Source: a virus
DNA: 39,865 nucleotides
Virus record (IMG/VR): IMGVR_UViG_3300021467_000003
Location: 1-39,865 of that record
Direction: 5' to 3' (one strand)
Shown here: positions 23,211-32,611 of the stretch, piece after piece
How positions within the stretch are numbered: position 1 is the first letter of the stretch
Layout: each line of letters starts with the position of its first letter
The notes under the pieces: model-generated
Told to the model about the DNA's origin: nothing
The model's database searches: none
The model's input: only the letters and a program-made list of their open reading frames with translations
Position numbers and translations under genes: made by a program

Positions 23211-24209
23211 TTACCTCCATACTCTTTTTTGAACTTTTATAAAGTTCGCTACTGTTGGTTTCAAATTTTTGACTTCTGTCGTCTCAGTCTCCGCGTGTGG
23301 AAGCTTGTTAAGCACTTCCTCCCTCTTAACAGATTTGGGTTCTTCTACGGGTTTATTCTCTGCTTTGGGCTCTGCTGGTGCTGGTTCAGAAGCTGGTTCT
23401 GGTGCTGGCTCAGCAGGCTTAGGCTCTGCTTTTGGCTCTTCCTTAGGCTCAGCCTCTTCATTAGGCTTTGCCGGAGGAGCTTCTGTAGTCTCTTCCTGTT
23501 TCTTAATCTCTGCAATTGTCTCTGCCACTATTTTCTTTATATCTTCCTCTTTCATTGTATCTTCCTCCGATTTATTTTTTAAGGAAAATGATTTCGCAAT
23601 CCTCATAGCCATTGCGTGCTGATTCGCTGGTATGCCTACGAAATCAGCGCTTATTATCTCACCGTCAGTCCACCGCTTATAAGTCTTGCCGTCAATACTT
23701 ACTTCGTCATGAGAGTAAGGGATTGCGCTTATGCTCACTCCCATCTTTGCTCCTTCATCAATCATGTTCTTAAGCACTTTCGCTTGTGGGTTGCTTAGAA
23801 AAAACTTGGGTTTCGCTACGAGAGCGTGATGTTCGGGGCTTGTCTCCACTATCTGCTTATCAACCCAGTTGCATACGAGGTTGAGAGCTTTGTTCTCATG
23901 GTCTATTAGTCCTGGAAGCCAGTTCTTCATAACGGCTTTTTCCATGAAGCTCTTGGCTACTATCTCGTTATCTCGGTCTATGCTCGTATCACTCAAGACA
24001 GCTAAGTAATCATCATCGGTTTCTCCTGTTTTGAGTATGGGTGCGTAAAGAAATCTTTTATGAATCATATCCTTGTTGTTAACATCTTTTTTTCCAACAG
24101 TCGCTTGGCAGACAGCCCAAGCGCTTTCTTCTTTTGTTTTGCCTTTTCTCGGCTTAAAATTAGGGTCGTTCATGAGATGTTCAACACAACGGTCAACAGC
24201 TGCGGGCAT
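23211..24209 (-). CDS. Prohead protease fused to a scaffold-like tail, 332 aa
   Basis: Residues 50-210 form an HK97-type (S78) prohead protease: H104 in GLIDHENKA and S159 in MGVSISAIP fit the catalytic pair. Residues 1-40 carry the small motif EESAWAVCQATVG common in phage proteins. After residue 215 a Pro/Glu/Lys/Ala repeat-like stretch (PKEEPKAEPKPAEPAPE) ends in a helical segment and likely serves as internal scaffold, cleaved during maturation. AAGGTGAT precedes the ATG at 24209; an in-frame GTG at 24218 lies within this site. Confidence 0.85.
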   Translation of the reverse strand: MPAAVDRCVEHLMNDPNFKPRKGKTKEESAWAVCQATVGKKDVNNKDMIHKRFLYAPILKTGETDDDYLAVLSDTSIDRDNEIVAKSFMEKAVMKNWLPGLIDHENKALNLVCNWVDKQIVETSPEHHALVAKPKFFLSNPQAKVLKNMIDEGAKMGVSISAIPYSHDEVSIDGKTYKRWTDGEIISADFVGIPANQHAMAMRIAKSFSLKNKSEEDTMKEEDIKKIVAETIAEIKKQEETTEAPPAKPNEEAEPKEEPKAEPKPAEPAPEPASEPAPAEPKAENKPVEEPKSVKREEVLNKLPHAETETTEVKNLKPTVANFIKVQKRVWR

Positions 24210-24268
24210 GCATATCACCTTCGTTATTAAGAGTATTACCTTATAATACTATCTTATAATATAACTCC

Positions 24269-24287
24269 TATATTAATATACCTTTTT
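24269..24287 (-). promoter_or_regulatory. Candidate promoter of the capsid genes
   Basis: The 78-base AT-rich gap before the protease gene contains the palindrome TATATTAATATA (24269-24280), about 60 bases before the ATG at 24209, a suitable distance for an archaeal TATA box with a leader. Further TATTATAAG elements lie nearer to the gene. Confidence 0.35.
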
Positions 24288-24533
24288 TTATAGTTCTCTC
24301 TTAATACGCATACCTTTATCGCAGTAAGTGTTCCTGAAATTACGTTCGTCAATACTATCAGCGAAGTCTCTTTTTAGCTGAACAGCTTTAAGCAAGGTCG
24401 TGTCAAGGTCAACTAAGTAAACCACTATTTTTTCTTCGTCCTCGAACCATTTCATACGCCACTTACCTTTCTCTTCTGAAACAACTTGTCTTCTGTTCTC
24501 AAACTGGTCTATCTCCACTTCGAATACCTGCAT
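24288..24533 (-). CDS. Hypothetical protein, 81 aa
   Basis: A small soluble protein with mixed strands and helices (MQVFEVEIDQFENRRQ, IVVYLVDLDTTLLKAVQL). It is the last gene before the capsid promoter region, following the exported proteins. GGGGTGA precedes the ATG. It has no export signal, unlike its upstream neighbours. No family is recognised. Confidence 0.7.
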   Translation of the reverse strand: MQVFEVEIDQFENRRQVVSEEKGKWRMKWFEDEEKIVVYLVDLDTTLLKAVQLKRDFADSIDERNFRNTYCDKGMRIKREL

Positions 24534-24548
24534 TGTTATTCACCCCTA

Positions 24549-26417
24549 TTATGTCATGTTGAAATAGCAATTATTATCAGTAAAAATAATCCCTGTAGTA
24601 TTAATAAAAAGATTATCAATAATAACCATCGCACTACAATTCACCTTGTCCGTGCTCGTACCATTCTCAAAACTTAGGTTGTAACCGTTAATGTTACAGT
24701 TAGTTGTTATGTTGCAGTGGTCAGGCATATTAATCCTCCAATTACCAGCAGGACTCGGACAAGAGCAAGTATCTGTTGGTGCGGTTACAGTATAATTTGC
24801 ATAAATCGAATATGACCTATTCACAAGACTTGGAACCCAAGGGTCTGGGAATACTCCATAATTCTCAGCATCGCCCCCTCCACTTTCATTCGTATTAGAA
24901 TCATATTTTATTGCTAAACCACTAACGCCTGTAATTTCTGACCAAACAACAAGCCAATAATTAGTAGAAGCAATTAAATTTGGTCCATCTGAAAAATTGT
25001 GTGTATGCCAATCAAAGTCAAATTGACCAAAATCCGTTCTTTCGATTGTTTCATTAACAAATGAGTTGTCTGATTGTAGATAAATCCCACATTTAGTTTT
25101 TTCATTTGCTGTTACCAAATAACCATACCAAGACATACTATCTGCAGTTCCTGCTTCTGTAATTGGATAATAAGAACCCACAATAACTTCAACAGCAGGC
25201 GCCGTTAACCAAGTTCCTCCAATACTTGTCTTACCAAAAGAAGGGTCAATAATAACAGGATATTTAGCAGTATCAAGCCATTTATCATCAATAGTAATTT
25301 CCAATGTATTTTTTATTATATTCAATTCTCCCCAAACAGTATCATTATTTGCATCCATAATTAATGGTCTATAAATATGAAATGCTTTTCCTGTTTTATA
25401 TTTATTATTTGATTTAGAAGAATGGTAAACAGCATAAGAACCAACAACATTCTCTGGTCTATGGCTTCCTTCACAATCTGTAGCATTACAAGTAGCATTA
25501 GGCTCGCTAAAACCATTCTCAAGGTAAAGTGGTGATTGATAATAGAATTCTAAGTCAGAATAATTAATATTAAAAAGTAATTTATTACTTAAAGGTTTCT
25601 CTTTAAAAACTATTTCAAATTCAAAGCCGCCATTCTCAGAGACATTCCATAGAGGATAAAGATTAACATCAAAAATATCATACTCCTGAACAAGCTTATT
25701 ATCAATCATACTTTTTTTTTCAGTATGAGAAGCTTGTAATTCAACATCCAAGAAATCTTCCCTGTCCCACGTCCATAATTTCATTTGTGGTTTGGAAGCA
25801 TCAACTATCACATCAAGCTTGTCAAAACCTTTATCATTCCAATACTCGGTTGATTTAAGTTCTGCTTTATTTAATTTATTCCATTTCTTCTGCTTTCCAT
25901 CATAACTGAATTCAGTATCATTATAATTAATTTTATAGCATCTGCCTTTCTCACAATGAGTTTCTGTTGAAGAAGTATAAGTTATTATTTTTTCTTCTTT
26001 AATACTGGCATTATTATAAGCATAAGCAACACTCCCACCGAAATCAAACATAAGAGTATGCTTTCCAGAAGATAGAACATCAACCACGAAATGGCTTTCA
26101 GAAAAACAATAATAACTCTCAAACAAAATATATTCATCAGTAATAACTGAAGGCATAATAATATTATCTCCGCACTTCAAAGAAGTAAAATCTATATCCT
26201 CACCAAAAAAAGTATTATTAAAAGGAATAATCTTCAAATCTCCTCTTCCAACAACAGAAAAATTGGTAGTCCAGGGGTCACCCACAAAAGGATAACTCTG
26301 AATGTTGATTATGTGAATGAAGAATGATGTTCCAAACAAGATTCCTATGATAGTTAATACTACTGAGATGCTCTTATGTTTCAAAACCCAGTTTTTTATA
26401 CATTCCCATTTCATCAT
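24549..26417 (-). CDS. Membrane-anchored sequon-rich surface protein, 622 aa
   Basis: Residues 18-40 form one membrane anchor or uncleaved signal (SISVVLTIIGILFGTSFFI), leaving about 580 residues outside. A module around residues 300-420 contains GSYAVYHSSKSNNKYKTGKA, FHIYRPLI and WLDTAKYPVIIDPSFG, which I recall as recurrent in surface proteins of uncultured archaea and their viruses. A beta sandwich follows (NYWLVVWSEITG). Sequons are dense toward the C-terminus. The DNA appears more AT-rich than neighbours, suggesting transfer. There is no ribosome site. Role unknown: adhesion or surface exclusion are possible. Confidence 0.7.
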   Translation of the reverse strand: MMKWECIKNWVLKHKSISVVLTIIGILFGTSFFIHIINIQSYPFVGDPWTTNFSVVGRGDLKIIPFNNTFFGEDIDFTSLKCGDNIIMPSVITDEYILFESYYCFSESHFVVDVLSSGKHTLMFDFGGSVAYAYNNASIKEEKIITYTSSTETHCEKGRCYKINYNDTEFSYDGKQKKWNKLNKAELKSTEYWNDKGFDKLDVIVDASKPQMKLWTWDREDFLDVELQASHTEKKSMIDNKLVQEYDIFDVNLYPLWNVSENGGFEFEIVFKEKPLSNKLLFNINYSDLEFYYQSPLYLENGFSEPNATCNATDCEGSHRPENVVGSYAVYHSSKSNNKYKTGKAFHIYRPLIMDANNDTVWGELNIIKNTLEITIDDKWLDTAKYPVIIDPSFGKTSIGGTWLTAPAVEVIVGSYYPITEAGTADSMSWYGYLVTANEKTKCGIYLQSDNSFVNETIERTDFGQFDFDWHTHNFSDGPNLIASTNYWLVVWSEITGVSGLAIKYDSNTNESGGGDAENYGVFPDPWVPSLVNRSYSIYANYTVTAPTDTCSCPSPAGNWRINMPDHCNITTNCNINGYNLSFENGTSTDKVNCSAMVIIDNLFINTTGIIFTDNNCYFNMT

Positions 26418-26421
26418 TCAT

Positions 26422-29301
26422 TTATCCACAATTACCTATCTTACCACCATTATCAAAAACTATACAATGAACAGTAGAAATATTATAAGTTGACAAATTA
26501 AAATTATCAGTGTTATCATCATCAAAAACATAAGCCTCAACCTGGTCTTCAGATAAATGAGTATCAGCATCAGTGCCACAACTTAAAAAACCATACTCGT
26601 CGGTGTCAATCGTATCACAATCAGTCAAGGAATCAAAGGAAATATAATCTGAAAGAAGAATAATAAAATCTCCTCTTGCTTCAATCGCCATACCAGGATA
26701 AAATTCTCTTCCACTACCTTCATCCAAATACCCACCTAACATCAAATATAATCCTTCCCATTCAGGATGTGCTTCCTCCCTAATATAACCCCCCGTATCA
26801 CCATCGTCAGTTTGAGCATCAAATAATAAGTAAGAACTATTAGACCATACATCTGCTGTGTCATTATATCCGTCACCAATAGTCAAATCACCAATTATTT
26901 CAAAAGTCGAAACAGGCGTGGTCGTATTAACACCAACCCTATTATTAGTATCATCAATAAATAATGCTCCACCAAAAGTGTAATTACCAGAAGCAGTATC
27001 ACCAGCATCATACAAGATATTGGGACAGCTCTGGTCAACACTACAATTACCGATGGTTGTGTCAATACTGCTAATATTAATCTCGTTACCACCACTAATA
27101 CTAATATTATCCCCGCTAAAACTAAGAGTCTGACTATCAGTATTATCCAAGTAAGTGTTATCAGCAAAAGACTTATTAAGCAAAGTAGCATCGCCTATCT
27201 GGTTGTTAAGCTCAGAGAAAGTATCAAGCTCACTCTCATACAATATGTTAGAACAACTATTACTCACACTACAATTACCAATAGTTGTATCATCCAAATA
27301 ATAACTCCCATCCTGTCCGTCCAGCTTGTCAGCATCCCATAAACTATCATCACTACAACCAGCCCAATCAGAACAACCATAAGTCGTGTCATCATCCCTC
27401 GCATCAATGGTTGAGTTAATGGTTGTCCAGTTCAATTCCAAAGTATTACTATTGTTTATGAAATCAGCCAAATCAATACCCCACCAAGTATTAGTATCTG
27501 TGTCTCTCGCATCAATAGTAGAGTTAAGTTCTGTTTCATTAACATTAAACTCCGTGCCACTAAGATACAAGTAACTCCCAGCACTATAAGTCGTATCACT
27601 ATCCCTACTATCAATAGTACTATTAAGCAAAGACTCATTCAAACAGAGACTACCAGTACAATTATAAAGATAATCATCACCAAGACCCCAAACAGTGTCA
27701 ACCGTGTAATCCCAGCTACTATTAAAAGACCTGATAGTATTGTTAAGCTTGGACTCATTAAAAAAAAGCGTTGAACTACTCAGATAAAGGTAAACATCAT
27801 TAACACTGGTAATTAATTTGTTCTGAATGTTACTCCAATTAATTTTTCCCAAGAACCAGCTATTCGTACTTGTAAGATTATAATCCCCTTGATTCCAGTT
27901 CTGTGTCAAGCCGTCATAAGACAAGTAATTACCCAAATCAGGCATAGCACCATGAGTCACCACACCACCCCTTATATCAATCCAAGCATCATCCCAACTA
28001 TTAGCGTCTCTCAAACCACAATAAACATAGGTCGGCACAGCCAAGTATTCATGCATAGAAGGCAAGGTATAAGAAATAGGATTATCAACTAAGTCTAAGC
28101 AATCACCAACATTATTATAAGTAGTATCCGTGGTTAGGGGAGCGAGCTGATACAGTCGTGTCGTGTTCTCCTCTCCAATAGTATAAATAACATACCTCCT
28201 ATACTTATTAGTAGGGCACTGTATTAAGTCCGTGGTATTATCACAATGAGTAAGGTTAATACCTGTCTGCTCAACATAACCCCAAGTTCCGTTAATATGG
28301 CTGACAAGACGAATACCATTAACACTGGAATTACGAGCCAGAGTGTTAACAAGGGTTTTCACATACAAATACTCCCCGCTATACTGGTATAATTCGGGGA
28401 AGACAGTGTTGAAATCCAAGTTCATACCTGAATGCACTCTGAGATGAGCTGTTCTGAAAATAACCTTTCTGGTCTTAATCGTTTCTTTGTTCTTCACAGT
28501 CGCTCCTTTCGACATCTCCACACTACCATTAACAGCGTAAGCATTAAAAATATCGGCTATCCCGCCAGGGCTCAAAGCTGTGGTTATGTAATTATTGAAA
28601 GATGTGTTCTTAACAGTGCAAGTATTGTCAACATAGAAAACAAGGTGAGAGTTCTCACTCAAAGTAATAGTATCAGAGGTTATGTTACAATACTTAACCA
28701 GATTATCAGTCCTTGCTAATCTCACTACCATATCAGGATAAGTGATGTTAAGACTGTTAATACTCAGATTAACATTCCCCTCACTATCAATATCACCGCT
28801 CCAGATAACACCACTACCAATACTACCATCCAAAGGCTGACCAGCATAATAACCAGAAATATTAAGGTTGCCTTGATTAGCGTAATCCAGGTAAGCTAAC
28901 GAGCCACAACTACCAGGAACACTACAATTACCAATAGTAGTGTCGGTTATTGTGCATAAGTCACTGGTGGCTCCGCTAATATTACCGCAAGGAATAACGA
29001 GCAAATCTTGTATGTCACTCGGAGCATCATAAGAATCCCAGTAATCAGAACTATTAACATCAAGACTCCCTTCGTTTACTCGCAACAAGTAAGTATTATT
29101 ACCCTTACTCTCATTCCAGCAAAGACTTCCAGTACAATTGTAGAGGTAATTGCTCCCTGTCAAGTTCCAAGCCACTCCTCCAGTGCCTGCTTCGTAATAG
29201 TCAAGCCCTTTCCAAACAAGAGGATTATACTTGTATTCTGCGCTTACATAGAACGAGCTAATAAGAAGAAATACAAAGATTAAAAAAGTTGTTTTTCTCA
29301 T
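26422..29301 (-). CDS. Exported fibre-like repeat protein, 959 aa
   Basis: Residues 1-21 form a signal peptide (FLIFVFLLISSFYVSA). Repeats include LYNCTGSLCWNES near the start and a close copy near the middle (LYNCTGSLCLNES), three DTTIGNCSV-x-x-SC units, and several ELNSTIDARDTDT units. The C-terminal third starts NRVGVNTTTPVSTFEIIG, a motif of trimeric tail-fibre heads. So it resembles a tail fibre but bears an export signal and many sequons. No ribosome site is seen. Recombination between repeats could vary its length. It may be a secreted or surface receptor-binding or exclusion protein. Confidence 0.7.
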   Translation of the reverse strand: MRKTTFLIFVFLLISSFYVSAEYKYNPLVWKGLDYYEAGTGGVAWNLTGSNYLYNCTGSLCWNESKGNNTYLLRVNEGSLDVNSSDYWDSYDAPSDIQDLLVIPCGNISGATSDLCTITDTTIGNCSVPGSCGSLAYLDYANQGNLNISGYYAGQPLDGSIGSGVIWSGDIDSEGNVNLSINSLNITYPDMVVRLARTDNLVKYCNITSDTITLSENSHLVFYVDNTCTVKNTSFNNYITTALSPGGIADIFNAYAVNGSVEMSKGATVKNKETIKTRKVIFRTAHLRVHSGMNLDFNTVFPELYQYSGEYLYVKTLVNTLARNSSVNGIRLVSHINGTWGYVEQTGINLTHCDNTTDLIQCPTNKYRRYVIYTIGEENTTRLYQLAPLTTDTTYNNVGDCLDLVDNPISYTLPSMHEYLAVPTYVYCGLRDANSWDDAWIDIRGGVVTHGAMPDLGNYLSYDGLTQNWNQGDYNLTSTNSWFLGKINWSNIQNKLITSVNDVYLYLSSSTLFFNESKLNNTIRSFNSSWDYTVDTVWGLGDDYLYNCTGSLCLNESLLNSTIDSRDSDTTYSAGSYLYLSGTEFNVNETELNSTIDARDTDTNTWWGIDLADFINNSNTLELNWTTINSTIDARDDDTTYGCSDWAGCSDDSLWDADKLDGQDGSYYLDDTTIGNCSVSNSCSNILYESELDTFSELNNQIGDATLLNKSFADNTYLDNTDSQTLSFSGDNISISGGNEINISSIDTTIGNCSVDQSCPNILYDAGDTASGNYTFGGALFIDDTNNRVGVNTTTPVSTFEIIGDLTIGDGYNDTADVWSNSSYLLFDAQTDDGDTGGYIREEAHPEWEGLYLMLGGYLDEGSGREFYPGMAIEARGDFIILLSDYISFDSLTDCDTIDTDEYGFLSCGTDADTHLSEDQVEAYVFDDDNTDNFNLSTYNISTVHCIVFDNGGKIGNCG

Positions 29302-29309
29302 ATTGCATA

Positions 29310-29654
29310 TTAGCTATACGTGTAATTCGTCCTGTTACTCCACACAAAGTCGAACTCGTTGCTCCCCTGAGCCCAACTAACATTAATTACGTTGCTCCCG
29401 TTATAGCCGAGTTTCTGTATTCTCCAACCAGTCTCATTCTCAAGAGTCCCTGCCTGCGCCTCACCCATATAAACAGGGTTACTTCCTGAGTAATCTATCC
29501 TCGTAGTCCAAGCATTAATTTCTATTAGATAAACAGGCTTAGCCTTCTGACCCTGATAATCATACTTCTCAGTAACACTCGTACTACCAGTAAACAAGAC
29601 ACTACTACAAATAAGCAGTAATGCGAATAATATTATGAAAATAGTTCTCCTCAT
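29310..29654 (-). CDS. Exported small phage-type structural protein, 114 aa
   Basis: After a hydrophobic leader (residues 3-20, FIILFALLLICSSVLFTG) comes a domain (INAWTTRIDYSGSNPVYMGE ... ETGWRIQKLGYNGSNV) of a kind I recall from short structural proteins in many tailed phages. The appearance of a leader before such a domain is unusual. GAGGAG lies seven bases before the ATG at 29654; an ATG at 29660 overlaps the endonuclease stop. Several sequons are present. Confidence 0.65.
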   Translation of the reverse strand: MRRTIFIILFALLLICSSVLFTGSTSVTEKYDYQGQKAKPVYLIEINAWTTRIDYSGSNPVYMGEAQAGTLENETGWRIQKLGYNGSNVINVSWAQGSNEFDFVWSNRTNYTYS

Positions 29655-29656
29655 AC

Positions 29657-30370
29657 TCATTCTCCTCTCACAAATCTTATGGTTAATTTTTTTTGTTCTA
29701 TTTGTGTTACTTTACTATGACATCTACAACAAAGCGTTATCAAATTATTAATTTTATGTTCTTTACAAATCCGATATGGTATTAAATGATGAACTTGAAG
29801 CGGTTGATTATATATTTGATAACTTTGCTCTTGTGTTATTTTACATGCTTGACATGTAAAATTATCTCTGATAAGTATTAATTTTTTTATTCTTAACCAT
29901 TCTTTTCTCTTAATATATCTATTTTTTAATAAACCATCATCTTTATAATTCCAAGGTTTTTTATTAAACATAGGATTTTTAAAACCTTTTTTTGAATTAC
30001 TAATTTTTAATCTCGCTATTTTCGTTCTTGCAGGATTCTTTTCAACAAGATAAGCATTATTTCTTTTATAATGTCCTTTCTCTCTGAGTGTTTGGTGTGC
30101 CTTCTCAGTTATCTGTTGACCATTTCTAATTCCAACTTTATACTCATAATTCATTTGACAAGAAGTAGAACAATATTTCTGCCTAACACCGTTATGCCAA
30201 GTTCTTGTTTGTTGCTGAGTTAATTCTTTTCCACAATACAAACAATAAATAACAGGATTTCTTCTCTTAGGGGTGTGTTCACCAAGGTATTTTCCAGAAC
30301 AAAACCTGTTACAAAATATTTTATTCCTTTTATTCTCTATTTTCTTATTACAATATTTACAAGTTTTCAT
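29657..30370 (-). CDS. HNH endonuclease, homing type, 237 aa
   Basis: Two zinc knuckles precede the nuclease: C4, C7, C20, C24 and C43, C46, C67, C71. A NUMOD3-like segment (KKGFKNPMFNKKPW) follows. The HNH core has C173, C176, HH194-195 (LQVHHLIPY), N209 and C214/C217/H218. It is strongly AT-rich and basic. The ATG overlaps the portal stop (ATGA), and the stop overlaps the next start, so it is inserted cleanly between genes. Such free-standing enzymes spread by cutting alleles lacking them. A packaging-linked HNH is an alternative, but those usually sit next to terminase. Confidence 0.85.
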   Translation of the reverse strand: MKTCKYCNKKIENKRNKIFCNRFCSGKYLGEHTPKRRNPVIYCLYCGKELTQQQTRTWHNGVRQKYCSTSCQMNYEYKVGIRNGQQITEKAHQTLREKGHYKRNNAYLVEKNPARTKIARLKISNSKKGFKNPMFNKKPWNYKDDGLLKNRYIKRKEWLRIKKLILIRDNFTCQACKITQEQSYQIYNQPLQVHHLIPYRICKEHKINNLITLCCRCHSKVTQIEQKKLTIRFVRGE

Positions 30371-32559
30371 TCTCTTATAAATTTTATATATGACCTACAA
30401 TTGCAATGTGCGGGTGGAATCATTATTTCTCTCCCGTCAGGGCTGTTAAAAGGCTCATCAAACTCCCTTACTTGTCCGTGCATACCCCTACATATCTCTG
30501 TCGTCCTATCATCAAGGAAAGCCACATACTTCTTCTTACCTTTCACCCCACTATCCTTATAAGCCTGGAGCTTGCCCTCGTTAACGAAACGAGCACTCTC
30601 AGTCCGAGCTATCCTAAGAGCCTGACCTTCCTTAGCCTGCTTAAATATTTTTTGCACTCTTTCTTTAAGCTCGGATTCGCCTTCTTTCTTCATCATACCT
30701 TCCTTTATGCTGTTATAAATTTTTTTCTGCATCTCAGCCGCCACTCCTTTTATACCATGCCACTTCTTGCCGTCAGGCAATGTATACCCGTCAAACTGTT
30801 GCTTAGCATAAGCCTCTGCTTTGGTATTAAAAACCTGGCTCGCACCAATATCTGTGTCTAATTCTTCCTCTGCTGATTCTAATCCTTTCTTCATAGTCTT
30901 AGCCACGGCACGTTTAATCAAGTTATAGAACTCAACCGTGGTCATGCCCATAATCATTGTCCTAAGGAATTCTCCGAAGCTCTTAATAATAGTCGGCTCC
31001 TTGCTCTTGTGTATCTCCTTAACGGCTGCTAAGACTTTCTTCTCCCAATGGTCATACATCCTGACAATGAGGTCTCCGTAAGTCTCAACATCATACCACT
31101 CATCAATACCTGTTTGTCTTTTTGGTTTCTTCTTGGCTTTGTCAATGAAAATAAACTTCACCCCTCCTTTTTCTCCTCCTCTTCTTCGTTTATCTTCTTC
31201 ATCATCCTCTTCAACTTCTTCTTTTTGCTCAGCTTCCTCAACATTATCACCTCGTTCATTAAAAGGCAGGTTATTCATGAAAGCAAAAGGATTATCAGCG
31301 TACTCCGAGTCAAAAGGCGGAAGACCACGCTCAGCTCTCACCTCATTAATACTTCTTATCTTAGCCCTCACATCAGCGAGCTGCATCTCCTGGTCAATCT
31401 TTTCCTGTGCTGCGTCCCTCGGGAAATACTTAAACTGTAATGGTGTCCTCTTCTGCAAAGGCAAATCGTCCTCTCCGAGAATAGCGGGTATTATTATCCT
31501 ATTAATCTTCTTCTCTATCAGGTTCAAGTAAGGCAAGACGGCGTTCTTAACACTCACCCTGCTCTGTCCTTCCATTCCTGCCTTGAGAGCATCCTCATAA
31601 AAGCCTGCTTCTACAGGGCTCAGACCATAAACACCGAAAACAAGGTGCATATACCATTTTTGTCCTTTAAGCCATTCCATGTCCTTGTTGCTCATGCTTA
31701 TCTGGTCAATCTTATGATTTATCAAGTTATGCATGAGTATCTTATGAGGTTTTCCTTGGAACTTGTTCATCCAATCATCATAGAACTTCTGCAGGCTTTC
31801 CTTATTAGCGTTCGGCAAGCTCATAATAATGCTCGGAATAGCGTTGTTCAAGAAGAAGTCCTTGTTGTATCTCGTGCTCTGAATAAGCAGCTCTACTACT
31901 TGTTGAACGGCTTGTAAGGGGCTGAAACCATAAGGATTATATGTCCTGTTGTTCGTTTGGAAATAGCATATCTCGTCAACGTCAAAGCCTTTCGGGCTCG
32001 CTGCTGGGTTCTTAAAGCTGAACTGCCACCATTTAACTGGGAAGCCGTTAATATCCTGCTCTTTCAAAAAAGTGCTCGCATCATAAGGTAGTATTTCTAT
32101 AAGTTTTTTCTTGCCGTCAATGTTTTCCTTGTGCAGATACCATATGCCTGCGTCTATTTCTAACAAGTCGCTTAGCATGGGGTCAAGGATGTCGTTGAAA
32201 GTGGCGTCGGGTATCCTATTAGGGTGGTTTAAGAACTCCTTAACGTATTCTATCTGGTCTTTGTAAACATCCTCGTTCTGCTTCTCGCTTTCTTTGATAA
32301 TTATATCCCAGTCTGTCTGCTTAACCGTCTTCTTAATGGTGTTAGTGACCATCTGCACCCATGTGCTCTTAGCAAACTTTCTCAGGTCACTTATGTTAAT
32401 GTTTCTCGGAATGCCACGTATGGGGCTGTAATACCAGATAGGATAAACAGGTAGTTTGTCACTGCCTCTGCTTCGGGCTTCTGGCTGTAACAATAAGAAA
32501 TCCACGTCTTTAACGATAAAGGCATCCCTGACTTGCTTAAGCTTTTCTATGATATTCAT
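30367..32559 (-). CDS. Portal protein fused to MuF-like head morphogenesis domain, 730 aa
   Basis: Residues about 1-430 are portal-like (IIIKESEKQNED, YNPYGFSPLQAVQQVVELLI, WYMHLVFGVYGLSPVEAGFY). An acidic/basic linker at 440-490 leads to a helical region and a MuF-type domain at about 560-730: IARTESARFVNEGKLQAY, then FLDDRTTEICRGMHGQ and PPAHCNCRSYIKF. The portal forms the dodecameric DNA gate; MuF domains attach inside the head and can carry ejected cargo. Fusion of the two is known in some phages. No ribosome site is visible, but a TATA-like element lies upstream. It follows terminase by 73 bases. Confidence 0.85.
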   Translation of the reverse strand: MNIIEKLKQVRDAFIVKDVDFLLLQPEARSRGSDKLPVYPIWYYSPIRGIPRNINISDLRKFAKSTWVQMVTNTIKKTVKQTDWDIIIKESEKQNEDVYKDQIEYVKEFLNHPNRIPDATFNDILDPMLSDLLEIDAGIWYLHKENIDGKKKLIEILPYDASTFLKEQDINGFPVKWWQFSFKNPAASPKGFDVDEICYFQTNNRTYNPYGFSPLQAVQQVVELLIQSTRYNKDFFLNNAIPSIIMSLPNANKESLQKFYDDWMNKFQGKPHKILMHNLINHKIDQISMSNKDMEWLKGQKWYMHLVFGVYGLSPVEAGFYEDALKAGMEGQSRVSVKNAVLPYLNLIEKKINRIIIPAILGEDDLPLQKRTPLQFKYFPRDAAQEKIDQEMQLADVRAKIRSINEVRAERGLPPFDSEYADNPFAFMNNLPFNERGDNVEEAEQKEEVEEDDEEDKRRRGGEKGGVKFIFIDKAKKKPKRQTGIDEWYDVETYGDLIVRMYDHWEKKVLAAVKEIHKSKEPTIIKSFGEFLRTMIMGMTTVEFYNLIKRAVAKTMKKGLESAEEELDTDIGASQVFNTKAEAYAKQQFDGYTLPDGKKWHGIKGVAAEMQKKIYNSIKEGMMKKEGESELKERVQKIFKQAKEGQALRIARTESARFVNEGKLQAYKDSGVKGKKKYVAFLDDRTTEICRGMHGQVREFDEPFNSPDGREIMIPPAHCNCRSYIKFIRE

Positions 32560-32611
32560 GAATATGAAAACAAGGGGAGTGTGCTTATAATAATCCTTAT
32601 TATCAGAACTT

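Noticed and set aside
26422-29301. Short repeated sequences that might suggest a CRISPR array
   Set aside because: The copies are unevenly spaced, in frame, and encode repeated protein units.
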